NCBI GenBank assembly: GCA_023375785.1
Contig: SZWC01000041.1
Location: 454,260-518,259 of the forward strand
Length of the DNA stretch: 64,000 bases
Reading direction: 5' to 3'
From: Penium margaritaceum
Lineage: Eukaryota; Streptophyta; Zygnematophyceae; Desmidiales; Peniaceae
Part shown: positions 46,320 through 56,977 of the stretch, piece by piece
How the letters are laid out: each line of letters begins with the position of its first letter
Position numbering within the stretch: position 1 is the first letter of the stretch
Translations under genes and position numbers: made by a program
The notes under the pieces: generated by a model
What the model saw: the letters and a program-made list of their open reading frames with translations, nothing else
What the model was told of the DNA's origin: nothing
Database searches by the model: none

Positions 46320-47860
46320 TGAATGTCACAGTTGCAGCAGATTCAGATGAGCCAACGTCATACAAGGAGGCCATGGCTGCACCCGATGCAGCAGATTGGG
46401 CGCAAACTGTGCAGCAAGAGATACAATCGCAGTTGGACAACGGTACGTGGGAGCTAACTGAGCGTCCACTTAGACATAAGGTGATCAAGTGCAAGTGGGT
46501 GTTCAGGAAGAAGCGGGGAGCAGATGGTAACCTGGAAAAGTACAAGGCGAGGCTGGTTGCCAAGGGCTACTCGCAGTAGGAGGGCATCGACTACACAGAA
46601 ATGTTTGCCCCTGTTGCAAAGTTTGCCTCTGTACATACGCTCCTCTCTTATGCAGCAGCTGAGGACTTCGAGGTTCACCACATGGATGTCAAGACGGCAT
46701 TCTTGAATGGTGACTTAGAGGAGGAGATCTACATGGAGCAGCTGGAGGGGTTCGTCATGGATGGCCAGGAGCACCTGGTTTGCAAGCTGCAGAAGTCGCT
46801 ATACGGCCTCAAGCAAGCATCGCATACTTGGAATCTGAAGTTGGATGCGGCATTGCAGTGCATGGGGTTTGAGCGCAGCGAGTGTGACTATAGCCTGTAT
46901 CGCTGGCAGCATGAGCATGAGATCCTCATCATCATTGTCTATGTGGATGACATGCTCCTCTTTTTCAACAGCATGTCTGCACTGCAAGAGTTCAAGGAGG
47001 CAATGCAGGAGCGCTTCCAGATGTCTGATCTCGGGGAGACGTCATACTTCCTCGGCATCCAGATCATGCATGACCGCAAATCACGCTCTCTTTCGCTACA
47101 GCAGAGTCGCTACATCAAGGACGTTCTGCAGCGGTTCAGCATGGCAGAGGCCAAACCCATCGGCACGCCGTTGGAGACGCGGCAATACCTCGTGAGCTTC
47201 AGTAGGGAAGCAGATGCAGCAGAGCGGCAGAAGTACCTGATGGTGGCAACCAGGCCGGATGTTGCACAGGCTGAGAGTGTTGTGAGCCAGCACATGGCTA
47301 ATCCCGGACCGGAGCACCAGAAGGCAGTGAAGTGGATCTTGTGCTACCTTGCTGGAACCATCAACATCGGCATCACCTACAACGGCAACGATAGCATCAT
47401 TGGCTATATAGATGCAGATTGGGCGTCAAACCGTGAGGACCGCAAGTCCATCTCTGGTTATGTATTTCTCATGAATGGAGCTGCCATCAGCTGGTGCAGC
47501 AAGCGAGAGGAGGTCGTGGCCACCTCGAGCACAGATGCTGAGTACGTCTCTCTCAGTTTTGGAGCCAAGGAAGGAGTTTGGCCCCAGCGTCTCATGGCGG
47601 AGATGAGTGGGAGTGCAGCAGTTCCAGTTCCTGTGCGCGTTGACAACCAGAGCGCAATCGCACTTGCCAAGAATCCTGAGCACCATGCACGCACCAAGCA
47701 TATTGACATAGCATATTTCTTCATCATGCACATGGTGTAGGAGGGTGCTATCAAGCTGGATTTTACCCCAACCAGCAGGCAGGTTGCTGATTTCTGCACC
47801 AAGCCAGTGACCCGTGAGAAGTAGCAGTTCTGCATGAAGGCATGTGGACTCAGCCCACTC
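46320..47860 (+). pseudogene. RT and RNase H region of B6
   Basis: RT: ELTERPLRHKVIKCKWVFRK, HHMDVKTAFLNGDLEEEIYM, KSLYGLKQA and YVDDMLLF. RNase H: GYIDADWASN, STDAEYVSLSFGAKE, DNQSAIALAKNPEH and RTKHIDIAYF. A long readable stretch (46601-47740) covers most of both. Confidence 0.9.
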
Positions 47861-48093
47861 TGACTGCGGCAAAGTGGGAAATTGTTGGCAAATGAGCCAT
47901 CCGACTCAGTTTCAAGTCTACAAGAGCAAGTTCCAAGAAACGTCAAGATGCCTGCTCGGATCGTCAATCCGTCTTGACCTTTAGAAAGATCAGGTGGCAA
48001 ATTATATATGGTCCAAGTTTCAGGCCGATCCAATGGTCGGATTGGGAGATATGAAAAGATGTCTGGGTGGCCATGGGCGATGGCTCCATGCCT

Positions 48094-48136
48094 TAGCCTG
48101 AGAAAAGAAAAAGGCAAGAGGTCCAGGGTCAAGACC
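48094..48136 (+). other. Shortened tRNA-like stretch in a family B LTR
   Basis: TAGCCTGAG... with D-stem-like GCCT/AGGC, then GGCAAGAGGTCC and B-box-like GGGTCAAGACC (48126-48136). A-to-B spacing is 32, as if the anticodon arm were missing. The sequence resembles A1 13-84. It is repeated after the N gap and in other family B LTRs. Confidence 0.4.
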
Positions 48137-48190
48137 TGATGGGAGAAATATCCAAAAAGGTCCTTGGTCTTAGGATTGCCTTGTCAGAGT

Positions 48191-48321
48191 NNNNNNNNNN
48201 NNNNNNNNNNNNNNNNNNNNNNNNNNNNNNNNNNNNNNNNNNNNNNNNNNNNNNNNNNNNNNNNNNNNNNNNNNNNNNNNNNNNNNNNNNNNNNNNNNNN
48301 NNNNNNNNNNNNNNNNNNNNN
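48191..48321. other. Assembly gap (131 N)
   Basis: Unknown bases. The 112 bases before it (48079-48190) and after it (48322-48433) are identical, so the true gap is probably nil and the two contig ends overlap. Confidence 0.85.
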
Positions 48322-49640
48322 GATGGCTCCATGCCTTAGCCTGAGAAAAGAAAAAGGCAAGAGGTCCAGGGTCAAGACCTGATGGGAGAAATATCCAAAA
48401 AGGTCCTTGGTCTTAGGATTGCCTTGTCAGAGTATGCTGACTAGGATAAAGGTACCTCTCCTTATTTTTTAGGTGAGCTGAGATCCTTGTGTGCTAGCCA
48501 TGGACACATGGCGATTCTCCATGGGTTTGTGGGTGATGTGACCACTAGGAGTGTGCCATGAGAGCATTATCTAGCTCTCTAGGTCGTGTGACTGGTCAAC
48601 CTGATTGTTAGGCTGATTTCCTCCCTTGTGTGAGATTGTGGACTCTCATGTATGAGCCTTAGCCTCCATGGCTAAGTGGTGTAGCTTGTGAGCGGGCTGA
48701 CTTGCCCAAGCTCTACCTCTATATGTACTCCATCATTTTGAGTGATTCTACAACCATTCTTCAGCACAAGTGATGCCCTTTCAGTCCCACATGCTCGCTG
48801 CTCCAAGGCTCCCTCTCTCGCTGAATGTCAGCAGTCGCTTTTTCTCTCATCCTCCTCTTTTTATTCTCCCTTTATATCGCCCTTGCCCAGTATTCTCTTC
48901 TTGTTAGCTGGCCCTTTTTGCGGTTCACACATCAAAACGCCTTTGGATAAGGCGTCTTGAATGCCGCTCCTCTCTCCTTGGCTTGGACGCGATTATGCTG
49001 CCATTGAGTCAGTTTCGGGCCACCTTCCTTCCTTCTCGGTGGGTCTGGTCAGGCCAAAGCATCTACTGCAATATTTTCCTCGCTCCTTGTCGCTTCCCAA
49101 AACCGAGCTGCTCCTCTCGTATCTTCTTTCCTTGGGCGATGGTCGTCGGATCATCAGTCGATTCCCCTCCCAAGTCTTGACCACGGGCCTTCATCCTTCT
49201 CTACCTTTGGAGGATGAATGAAATATCATTAACACCGTTATACCCTACTCCAACAAAATGAGCTGGACGTCCACGTCCATCCGTCCTCCTTCTTTGTTTT
49301 ATCCATCCCACTTCTCCCCTCCCCGTGGATCATTTGTCGCATCTTTAGTGGCCTTGTCCTCCTCCCTGCGCAGGTTCCTCACCCCGTTTCTCAGGTGATG
49401 AATACTCCTCTTCTGCCCAGCTCATTCTCTTTATACCTTATAACTCTCGGTGGAGTCCTTCTTGTCGTACTGCCTCATTTCGTGCCTTGGGGCTCTTACA
49501 TAGGGTTATCTTGCGTTCTTCTCCTGCAATCCCTCCTCCTTGTTGCTCCCATAATCACCGTACTACTTCCTTCTCTTCCGCCTATACCCTCCTTGTCTCA
49601 CCACTCTCTTTGTAGGATATACTGAGGTGTCCATTGAGTC

Positions 49641-49853
49641 TTATCTGTGCATTACTCTAGTGGCGGGCACATGAAAGGTGTACCCGCCGGTGGTAACTGA
49701 TGCAATGCCACCTACGGAAGCATACCGGATCTTTACATGTGGTACATGGTTCGATGAAAGAATCGGCGTATCGGAGGCATAGGTATAGCGCAATGCGTCC
49801 TCCATGCCGTAGCCTTCTCCATTCCATTTTATTCCCACATTCACTGTGAGCAA
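49641..49853 (-). CDS. Short unrecognised open frame (70 codons)
   Basis: Predicted product contains GIKWNGEGYGMEDALRYTYA and VTTGGYTFHVPATRV. Composition looks protein-like, with few low-complexity runs, but I do not recognise it. It is in the same orientation as the zinc-finger gene upstream. It might be a 3' exon or an unrelated relic. TTGCTCACAG just upstream on the minus strand could be a splice acceptor. Confidence 0.25.
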   Translation of the reverse strand: MLTVNVGIKWNGEGYGMEDALRYTYASDTPILSSNHVPHVKIRYASVGGIASVTTGGYTFHVPATRVMHR

Positions 49854-50011
49854 AGTAACCTACTGCCTGATGATTTCGTTATTCAATAATTATCCAGGGA
49901 CGACGATTTATTTTATTCGGTCCTGTCTTGGAAATGATCTACCCTAAAATGAATGCAAAATAATAATTCATCCGACGACGTTCGACACTGGCCTATCGAG
50001 CGAATTCCAAA

Positions 50012-50086
50012 GTGCGGTCGCGTGACCGTCGGAGGTCACGCGATCGCACGTTTTCCAGTGTCAGACAGTCACTGACACCGGAAAAC
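50012..50086. repeat. Two adjacent GC-rich hairpins
   Basis: Hairpin 1: GTGCGGTCGCGTGACC (50012-50027) and GGTCACGCGATCGCAC (50034-50049), 15 of 16 paired, 6-base loop. Hairpin 2: GTTTTCCAGTGTCA (50050-50063) and TGACACCGGAAAAC (50073-50086), 13 of 14 paired. They follow each other with no gap, in otherwise AT-rich surroundings. Confidence 0.65.
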
Positions 50087-50244
50087 GCGAGGGGCAGGAG
50101 TTAAAACGGCCGCTGGAAGGCAAAAAAAGACGAATTCAACACAACGACCCGAGGTGATTTCGCCCAAATCAAATACAGAAAAATATTTATTCCCAGAAAC
50201 AAACCAAGATTACACCCTGAAAATTATTTTCGAAGGCGAAATCA

Positions 50245-51413
50245 TGAGGCAGTAGGGTATCCGCACTTCTCACACCATGGAGTCACGCCTCTCAACTGTC
50301 TCAACCAGCTACGATAATGCCCTGCCGCCGTGCTGGTACATGGTCCCATCCAGCAACTACTACATTGTCCAGTCCATCTTCATTTGTCTTGATACAGGCA
50401 GCATGAGCCGTACACTTGCAGAGGTCGCACTTCCCGTGTGGAGCCTCCAACTGTCTTTTGCATACGCAACACACAACGTTTGTTGTAGCATCATGCTCCG
50501 GCCCGAGCATTACCCTCACCTCCATAGGAATTCCGTGTTTAATCTTCAGATCCAACCACTCTTTTCATCCATCCTCTCACATTCCTAGTACATGTGGCAT
50601 TTGCAGTGTATGCACTGTCGAGCAGGCAAGGGCACTCTCCTTTCACACCACGGGCAGCTGCCTGCTTGGGGTATTTTTTCCTCAGTCCGCTCTTTGCCTG
50701 CATCTGCCCTTTATACACCCTCTCCTTCCGTTGTTACGTTCTCGGTCCATGTGCTTCGTCCAGCCTCCGCTCCTGCCGCGGTGTCCTCAGCCCCCCTGCT
50801 TTGTTCAACCCTTGTTTCAGCCACATGTCACTTTCTCCCCCTACTCATCCCTGGCTCCATCGCCGATTCAGCATCCATGTTCCATGGGCTTCGTCCAGCC
50901 TGTGCTCCTATTCTTGCCGCCTTTCTCTACATTTCTATGGGTACCCGTCACAGCCCTCCCAATGCTACTCCCCGTGCCAATCAAGGATAACGTGTGCCCC
51001 TCTCCCATCTTCCCTTTCTGTGGTCAATACTTGGGCACACTGATCTCCTCATCGTACTGATGCATCGTCAACCAGAGCACTGAGTCGTCGCACTGCTCCT
51101 GAGTGCCCAGGTGTCATCACCCCTCGCTCAGCCTCAATTTCCCGTCCTTGCTGCATCCTTCCTGGTGCGCTTGGCATGTCCGACCGCCGGGTAGGTTGAT
51201 TATCCACCGAAAGTGGATGAGGATGAGGTCGCATGTATAATCCTTGTGGGACTAGTGGCCTTGGAGCTGTCGGTGGTGACTCATCTATCAAGAGGTACTG
51301 GTGATATATTATGCTTAGTGCCTCATTCACCATGTCCTGTACCTTTCTCCTGACTCAGGAACATCCTTGATCCCCAACATCCTCATTGCCAATACTGCCT
51401 TTTGAGCCGTTAC
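50245..51413 (-). pseudogene. Cys/His zinc-finger gene, 3' part
   Basis: Probable host gene on the minus strand, downstream of element H in gene direction. It opens with VTAQKAVLAMRMLGIKDVPE (51414 side), then VNEALSIIYHQYLLIDESPP in another frame. After a longer decayed or intronic stretch come two Cys-rich modules. One is CPWC-x9-CIHCKC (about 50580-50656). The other is CCVC-x9-CDLCKC..H..C with a later WCEKC (50263-50471), ending in a stop near 50245. The pattern is PHD-like. Frames change between blocks, so introns, sequencing errors or decay must be invoked. A transposon origin is not excluded. Confidence 0.5.
51409..51413. repeat. Target-site duplication of H, left
   Basis: GTTAC immediately before the LTR, matching GTTAC at 57666-57670. 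Confidence 0.85.
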
Positions 51414-51532
51414 TGTTGTTCTTCTATGCCCCATGGCCACTGCTATGGCTTGATGGACAGGTTGGGCATGCACTGCTCCCTTGGAGTAAGTCCCCCAAAC
51501 CTTGTTCGTGGTGCAAGTCCAAGTGAGACACC

Positions 51533-51605
51533 AGAAGTGTAGCACAACGGATAGCATCTTGGACTTCGGAACAACAGGTCCTACGATCGAGTCTTGATGT
51601 GCGCA
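51533..51605 (+). other. tRNA-Arg-like segment in the H LTR
   Basis: A-box-like TAGCACAACGG at 51540 and B-box-like CGATCGAGTCT at 51584, spacing 44. Between them GGACTTCGGA matches the anticodon loop of tRNA-Arg(TCG). The 3' half of the anticodon stem and the acceptor stem pair poorly, so it is tRNA-derived, not a working tRNA. Its twin is at about 57097-57169. It differs from the segment in A1 and A4. Confidence 0.6.
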
Positions 51606-51671
51606 GAAGGTTTTTTACCTTACTAGCAAAGGGGAAGTTTCTTACACATTTCTCCATGCATGAGGAGAGTG

Positions 51672-51706
51672 CGCCACTTGGCGGTCAGTGGATGCGCCAT
51701 TTGGCG
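51672..51706. promoter_or_regulatory. Two CGCCA(C/T)TTGGCG palindromes in the H LTR
   Basis: CGCCACTTGGCG at 51672-51683 and CGCCATTTGGCG at 51695-51706, both kept in the 3' LTR. They lie about 75-105 bases before the TATA-like box. TTTGGCGG resembles an E2F site, which is only a suggestion. Confidence 0.45.
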
Positions 51707-52104
51707 GACTGGTGAGGTGGTGTGGAGTGACCACCGAAAAAGTGCCACTACCCACATACCTTAGGAGCCTGGCCTAGGACTATATGTACCAGGCTCATTC
51801 CTCATTCTAATAACACAATCTGGCCTTAGATGCTCCTTACAGAGTTGTCCAACTAAGGAACAGTATAAAAAAGACACTGGTTGGTCTAAGCCCCAGGAGT
51901 TAGTCTTTGACTAGCACCTCGCGCGAAAGTGACCAAGTGTTAAGTGGACACAGTTGCTAGCAACTGATTGTCTAGGAACTGCTCAGTGTGGAACCGTGAT
52001 CCTAAGGGTGATATCTTCTCCTAGCTGAAATGTTAGGAGCGGACGACAGGTGCTATTGTGTCGGCCCTGTTTTCTAGTCCGTTTGCCTCAGGCCGGTTGA
52101 CAAA

Positions 52105-52119
52105 GGGTTATGGGCCCAC
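52105..52119 (+). other. Primer binding site, half-tRNA type (H)
   Basis: GGGTTATGGGCCCAC, identical to the A1 site and to the complement of the initiator tRNA-Met anticodon arm. Confidence 0.88.
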
Positions 52120-52494
52120 ACAGTCCAGTTGTAAGACACGCTTCGCTCAACTCTGGTACGCTCTCTCCAGGTGCGCACGCCGGCTCCATCAGCTCCATCA
52201 GCTCCATCAGCTTCATCAACTTCAACGGATTGGTCTGCACTCAGCACACAGGGACCAAGGAAAAGCTCTGCCCTTGGAGGCACGACCCTTGAGTCCCAAC
52301 CAGGACAAGCTCTGCCCTTGGTGGCAATACCCTGGGTATGTTGGTGTAGATATCTTCTCTGTATGCAGGTGAACATCGGTTGAAGGGGTAAGCAACGGAT
52401 CTGCATCCTAAAACCAGCAGCAGACATCAGCTAACATCAGCCTACATCGGCCTCAACCCAACAGAGATGTGGGAAGCAGATAAGGGCAACAAAA
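52120..52494 (+). other. H untranslated leader with CATCAGCTC repeats
   Basis: Tandem CATCAGCTC units at about 52187-52215 and a second cluster near 52430-52455 just before gag. No gene is seen. Confidence 0.55.
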
Positions 52495-53440
52495 ATGGTT
52501 GACACATCACGAGGAGTGGGGACTGCCGCAGGGCAGTCCTCAAACTCAACAGTGGCTACCACAGGGCAGACCACTGGAGCAAATATGAGTGCTATGTCAC
52601 TGCCGCAAGGTCTTGGACCCTTGTGAGGATTCCCCATTTTTGAGGGGATTGACTTCCCCCTTTGGAGATGGCAGTTCGAGCTGGCGATGAAAGTGCGCGG
52701 CTTCATCAAACTACTGAAGGGAGAGGAGTAGGTTCCCGCGGAAGGCACATCTGAGCATGAGGCATGGATGGATCGAAATGATATTGCCATGTCATTCCTC
52801 AACAACGCGATTGCTAAGAAGTATGTTCCAATCATTGCTAGGTACACGCTGGCTTCCGAAGCTTACGACAAGCTCAAGCGCGTGCACCAATCCACCTCCC
52901 TTGCGAACAGATTATTCATCCTACAACGGCTGATCAGCATGCGGGTGAATGAGGGCGAATCAATCCCCGATTTCCTACAGGAGTTTGAAGGACTCCTTGG
53001 CGAGGCTCGCCAGATGAACTGGGATCTTGACGAGAACATGCCAGCCATGATTCTCCTCATGGCGCTACCGGAGAGCTCGAGCCCGATGATCACTGTCATG
53101 GGCGGCTGGAAAGAGGACGACCTGACGTACACGGCAGTGTCTGAGTACCTGCGAAACGAGGCCATGCGCCGTAGCGGAAGTGAGGCTAATTTCTTAGCCT
53201 ATGCCGCACGCTACGGTGGCCACGGGAGCAAAGGGTCAGCCTCTGGTCAGAAAGGCAGCAGCGGAAGCGGTGGTGGCGGAGGCAACAATGGCGGCAAGGC
53301 TCCCAAGCGACAGGGTAACTGCCACAACTGCGGCAAACATGGGCACTGGGCAAGAGAGTGCAGGTTGCCAAAGAAGAAGACAGCGGAAGCGGTGGAAACA
53401 AAGGCAACAAAAAGGGTGGCAAAGAAGCTACCAACATGAT
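52495..53440 (+). pseudogene. gag: Gag region of H
   Basis: Start near the ATG at 52495 (MVDTSRGVGTAAG). Gag core includes FPLWRWQFELAMKVRGF, STSLANRLFILQRLISMRVN and QEFEGLLGEARQMNWDLDEN. Then a Gly/Ser-rich linker and a CCHC knuckle (CHNCGKHGHWAREC, about 53320-53361). Same architecture as A1. It is broken. Confidence 0.85.
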
Positions 53441-53449
53441 GGCACAGAG

Positions 53450-54900
53450 CACGCCTCCAGAAAAAGGAGCGGAGCTGCTCAGGCCAGGAGCTTTTGGGCT
53501 TGACTTCGGTACCGATCATCACTCTAGCAACGACCAGGCTGGATTTGTCTCCATCGGCCCCACCGATCGGCGGTTCAGATACGCAAACGGTAGCGTCGTG
53601 AACGCAAAGGGCGTGGGCGACAAGCTGGTGAGCATCAGCCTCAATGGTGTGGAGAAGGAACTACGGCTACGTGACGTGGTCTACATGCCCTCCTTTGCGG
53701 CAAACCTTCTGTCCGTGTCAAAAATAACGCACAACGACATGACGGTGGTGTTCACACAGAAGAAGGCGGTCATCGCGAGGAACGAAGACATCAAGGTCCT
53801 CTACGCCAACAAAGATCTCGTGGCACAGGTTCCACGGGTTGACGGACTATACGTACTACAGACAACGGCAGCAATGAGCTCGGAAAAGGAGAGCCATGCG
53901 GGTGCAGCGGAGGCAGTGGTCTCGACATCCACGCAGGAGAGCACACCAACGAAAACTGAAAAAGCATCCTCTACCGCAAAAGACGAAGACGCTGATCTGT
54001 GGCATAGACGCTTTGGGCATGTGGCAAAAAGCATGCTCCAAGTCATCCAGCAACAACAGCTGGTCCGTGGCATGGATGGTTGCAAGGAGGATGCGGTTGG
54101 ATGTGTCAGCCTGTGTGAACCTTGCCTCCAAGGCAAGACCAAGCGAATGCGCTTTGAGCGCAATGGTCGCCGCGCAGAATCAGCCCTTGACCTCATTCAC
54201 ACCGACGTGTGCGGACCCTTTCGCACACCGTCAAATGGTGGTAGCAAGTATTTTCTGACCTTCATAGATGACCACAGCCGTAAGGTATGGATCTTCTTCC
54301 TCAAAGCAAAAGGAGAGGTCAGAGAAAAGTTGCAGGAGTTTGTCGCCATGGTGGAGCGGCAGACCGGAAAGAAAGTCAAAGTGATGCAAAGCAACAACGG
54401 TGGAGAGTACGAGGCATGCAAGGGCTGGCTGAGGAAACATGGGAGCAGCCACCAGCCCACAACGCCTTACACGCCGCAGAGCAATGGTGTTGCCAAACGG
54501 ATGAATCAGACCATCCTCGGCATGGTGCGTAGATTGCTCTTTGATGCAAAGCTTCCACCGCGGTTCTGGGCGGAAGCGACAAGAATGGCATGCTATCTCG
54601 TCAACCTGACTCCTGCAGCTGCTCTGGGCAGACGCGGAAAGAAGAAGGGAAAGCAACAGATGATGCCATAAGAAGTTTGGTCAGGGAAGAAGCTGGACGC
54701 ATCACACCTGAAAGTATTCGGCTGCACCGCATGGGCAAAGGTCCAGGCGGGCGAGGGTGCCAGCAAGCTGGATGCAAGAGCACGAAAGTGCGTTATGGTG
54801 GGCTAAAACACGGCCCACAAGACCTACCGCCTGTGGGACCTGGCAAGAAGAAGTCTCATCACCAGCCGAGACGTAACCTTTGACGAAAGGAAACCAGGCA
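53450..54900 (+). pseudogene. pol: Protease and integrase region of H
   Basis: Protease area (LLRPGAFGLDFGTDHHSS to LRLRDVVYMPSFAANLLSVS), pre-integrase module (LWHRRFGHVAKSML...CEPCLQGK), and integrase core (HTDVCGPFRT, QSNNGGEYEA, YTPQSNGVAKRMNQTI). It is closest to A1 and A2. It is broken. Confidence 0.88.
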
Positions 54901-55249
54901 AGGAAGAGATGCTTGATCCCACGCAAGCTCCAAAACAGGGAGAGTGGTTGGTGTTGCTGGAGTCAGGAGATCAAGCTCCCAAAAACTGGCAAGTGGTACC
55001 AGTACAGCAGGCCGTGAAGAATAGTGGTGTGGCAAGAAGAGCGGCTGCGCAGGCTGACGCAGCGGCAAGCTCCGATTCAGAGTCAAAGACGTCTGAGGCC
55101 TCCGAAAAGAGCTCGGAGGCCAGTGGCTTTTCAAAAGAAGAAAACTTAACTACAGGGCAGCCTGCAGCACAGGAGCAACAGCATTGCACAGATCCACCAG
55201 CAATGCAACGTCGCGGCACACGAAAAAGAAAACAAACTCCAAAGTACGA

Positions 55250-56240
55250 CGCTCACATCGGAAGCTGGACTGGACTGAGCTGGTCCTGTTTGGCTCAGGG
55301 AGAGCCGCTCACTGTGGCTGAGGCGCTGGCAAGGTCCAATGCAGCCAAGTGGAAGGAGGCGGTGGACAGCGAGCTCGCGTCCATCGAAGAAAATGGCACA
55401 TGGGTGCTGGTGGATAGACCCGCTAACGCTCACGTGGTGGGCTCAAAGTGGGTGCTCAGGTTGAAGCGGAAGCAAGATGATAGCATCGACAAGTACAAGG
55501 CAAGGGTCCTGGCGAAAGGATTCTCGCAGCGCGCAGGGTCTGAGTACGATGAGACCTTCGCACCGGTTGTCACGTTTGCCTCAATCAGGTCCCTGCTTGC
55601 CGTCGCTGCCGCCAAAGACCTTGAGATCCACCAAATGGATGTGAAGACAGCTTTCCTTTATGGGAAGCTCGACAAGGAGGTGCCAATGGAGGTGCCGGAA
55701 GGTGTCAAAGCACCTGAGGGTAAGGTGTGCAAGCTGGTGAAGGCGTTGTACGGGCTAAAACAGGCCCCACGGATCTGGTACAAGGAGATGGACAGCTTCA
55801 TGGCTGAGATCTCCTTTGCACATTGCAGGAATGATCCCAGCGTCTATGTGCGGGAGGACAAACGTGGCTTGATGCTCGTGGCATTGTACGTGGACGATCT
55901 CATTATGTGTTCTTCCTCGCACGAGGCCCTTACGGACCTCAAGAAAAATCTGGCCAGTAGGTTTAAGATGAAGGACATGGGACCTCTCGAGTACTACCTC
56001 GGGATTGCTGTTCACCGCAACCGCAAAGCAGGCACCATCGAGCTCAACCAGACCAAGTACATCATGGACGTATTGAAGCGCTACAACATGGAGGACTGCA
56101 AACCCGTCAGCACCCCCATGCCATCCAACTGCAAGCTCTCCTCCTCCATGTCACCAAGCAACGAGGCAGACCGGCGGGAGATGCAAACCATTGCGTACCA
56201 GTCCACTGTTGGGAGCCTCATACACGCGATGGTGGGAACG
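55250..56240 (+). pseudogene. pol: Reverse transcriptase region of H
   Basis: Long readable copia RT: NGTWVLVDRPANAHVVGSKW, KYKARVLAKGFSQRAG, HQMDVKTAFLYGKLDKE, KALYGLKQAPRIWYKEMDS and catalytic YVDD near 55885. The end is PVSTPMPSNCKLSS and YQSTVGSLIHAMVGT. Confidence 0.92.
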
Positions 56241-56261
56241 TGACCTGACATTGCTTATGCG

Positions 56262-56879
56262 GTGGGTCAGGTGAGCAGGTTTGTGGCCAACCCCGGGCCA
56301 GAACATTGGCAAGCTGTGAAGCAAATTTTTCGCTACCTCAAAAAGACTCCGCACGTCGGACTTCGGTTTGGAGGTCTTGAAGGAGCAGACTTGCTGCAAA
56401 TGACACGCTACAGTGACGCGGACTGGGGAGGACGGATTGATGACAGGAAGTCCACCTCAGGGTTTGTCTGTCTTCTCAACGGTGGTGTGGTCTCGTGGGC
56501 AAGCAGGAAGCAAGAATGCATCTTGCTATCTACTCCTGAGAGGGAGTTCATTGCACTCTCCGAAGGGTGCAAGGAAATACAGTGGCTTCGCAGTTTGCTT
56601 GGTGAGATCAAGGCACCACAAGAGGAAGCAACGGTCATCCGCATCAACAACCAAAGTGCCATCGCTATGGCAGAGGATGACATGATCTCCCGGCGTACAA
56701 AGCACATTGATATTTGGTACCACTACTCACGTGACCTTGTTGCCAAGGGTGTCGTGGAACTGGAGCACGTCGCAATCAAGAAAATGCTTGTAGACTTCCT
56801 GACAAAGCCGCTAGACAGCGACTTGCATGTTGCAGGTGCTCAAGGAGTTGGCATGGTGGATGCAAGAGATGAGAACTAA
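56262..56879 (+). pseudogene. pol: RNase H region of H
   Basis: Motifs YSDADWGGRIDDRKSTSGFV, SWASRKQECILLST, REFIALSEGCKE and RTKHIDIWYHYSRDLVAKG, ending MVDARDEN and a stop at 56877-56879. Confidence 0.92.
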
Positions 56880-56961
56880 AGACCAAGAAAGTTGACGTGC
56901 ACAAACACAACCTAGAGCTATAGGCTCGTGTCGAAGAAAACTACCACAGCAGGTGGCCTAA

Positions 56962-56977
56962 GGTGCAAGGGAGAGAT
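56962..56977 (+). other. Polypurine tract of H
   Basis: GGTGCAAGGGAGAGAT directly before the 3' LTR. Confidence 0.8.

Larger units (their letters stand above)
42373..48819 (+). mobile_element. Copia element B6 (family B), best family B copy
   Basis: LTR (42373-43082), primer site (43086-43100), leader, gag with Gln-rich stretch, protease, integrase, RT, RNase H, polypurine tract (47866-47882), LTR (47883-48819, containing the N gap). The LTRs differ at about 5-8% by eye. All parts are present, with roughly ten breaks in the coding region. The domain order is typical copia. Confidence 0.9.
47883..48819 (+). repeat. 3' LTR of B6, with N gap
   Basis: Starts TGTTGG. Removing the gap and one of the two identical flanks leaves 694 bases, close to the 710 of the 5' LTR. 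TATA-like CTATATGTAC is at 48719-48728. It stops shortly before the usual CCAACA end. Confidence 0.85.
48820..50240. other. Possible host DNA, mostly without genes
   Basis: Not matched by any element in the window. 48820-49640 is pyrimidine-rich on the plus strand. A minus-strand open stretch at 49641-49853 and a double hairpin at 50012-50086 are listed separately. 49860-50000 and 50090-50240 are AT-rich, with nothing else recognised. It may be the 3' flank of the zinc-finger gene. Confidence 0.4.
51414..52102 (+). repeat. 5' LTR of H
   Basis: 689 bases, TGTTGTT to GTTGACA. It holds a tRNA-Arg-like segment (51533-51605), GAA/TTC cluster (from 51634), two CGCC palindromes (51672-51683 and 51695-51706) and TATA-like CTATATGTACC near 51780. 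Confidence 0.95.

Noticed and set aside
48129-48382. Open frames running through the N gap
   Set aside because: They consist mainly of unknown residues and lie in an LTR.
48820-49640. A protein gene in the pyrimidine-rich stretch
   Set aside because: Several short frames exist on both strands, but none has recognisable motifs, and composition alone explains them.
50416-51060. Plus-strand frame of 214 codons rich in Pro, Ser and Cys
   Set aside because: It is opposite the Cys-rich minus-strand blocks, with biased composition; the minus-strand reading has ordered zinc ligands.
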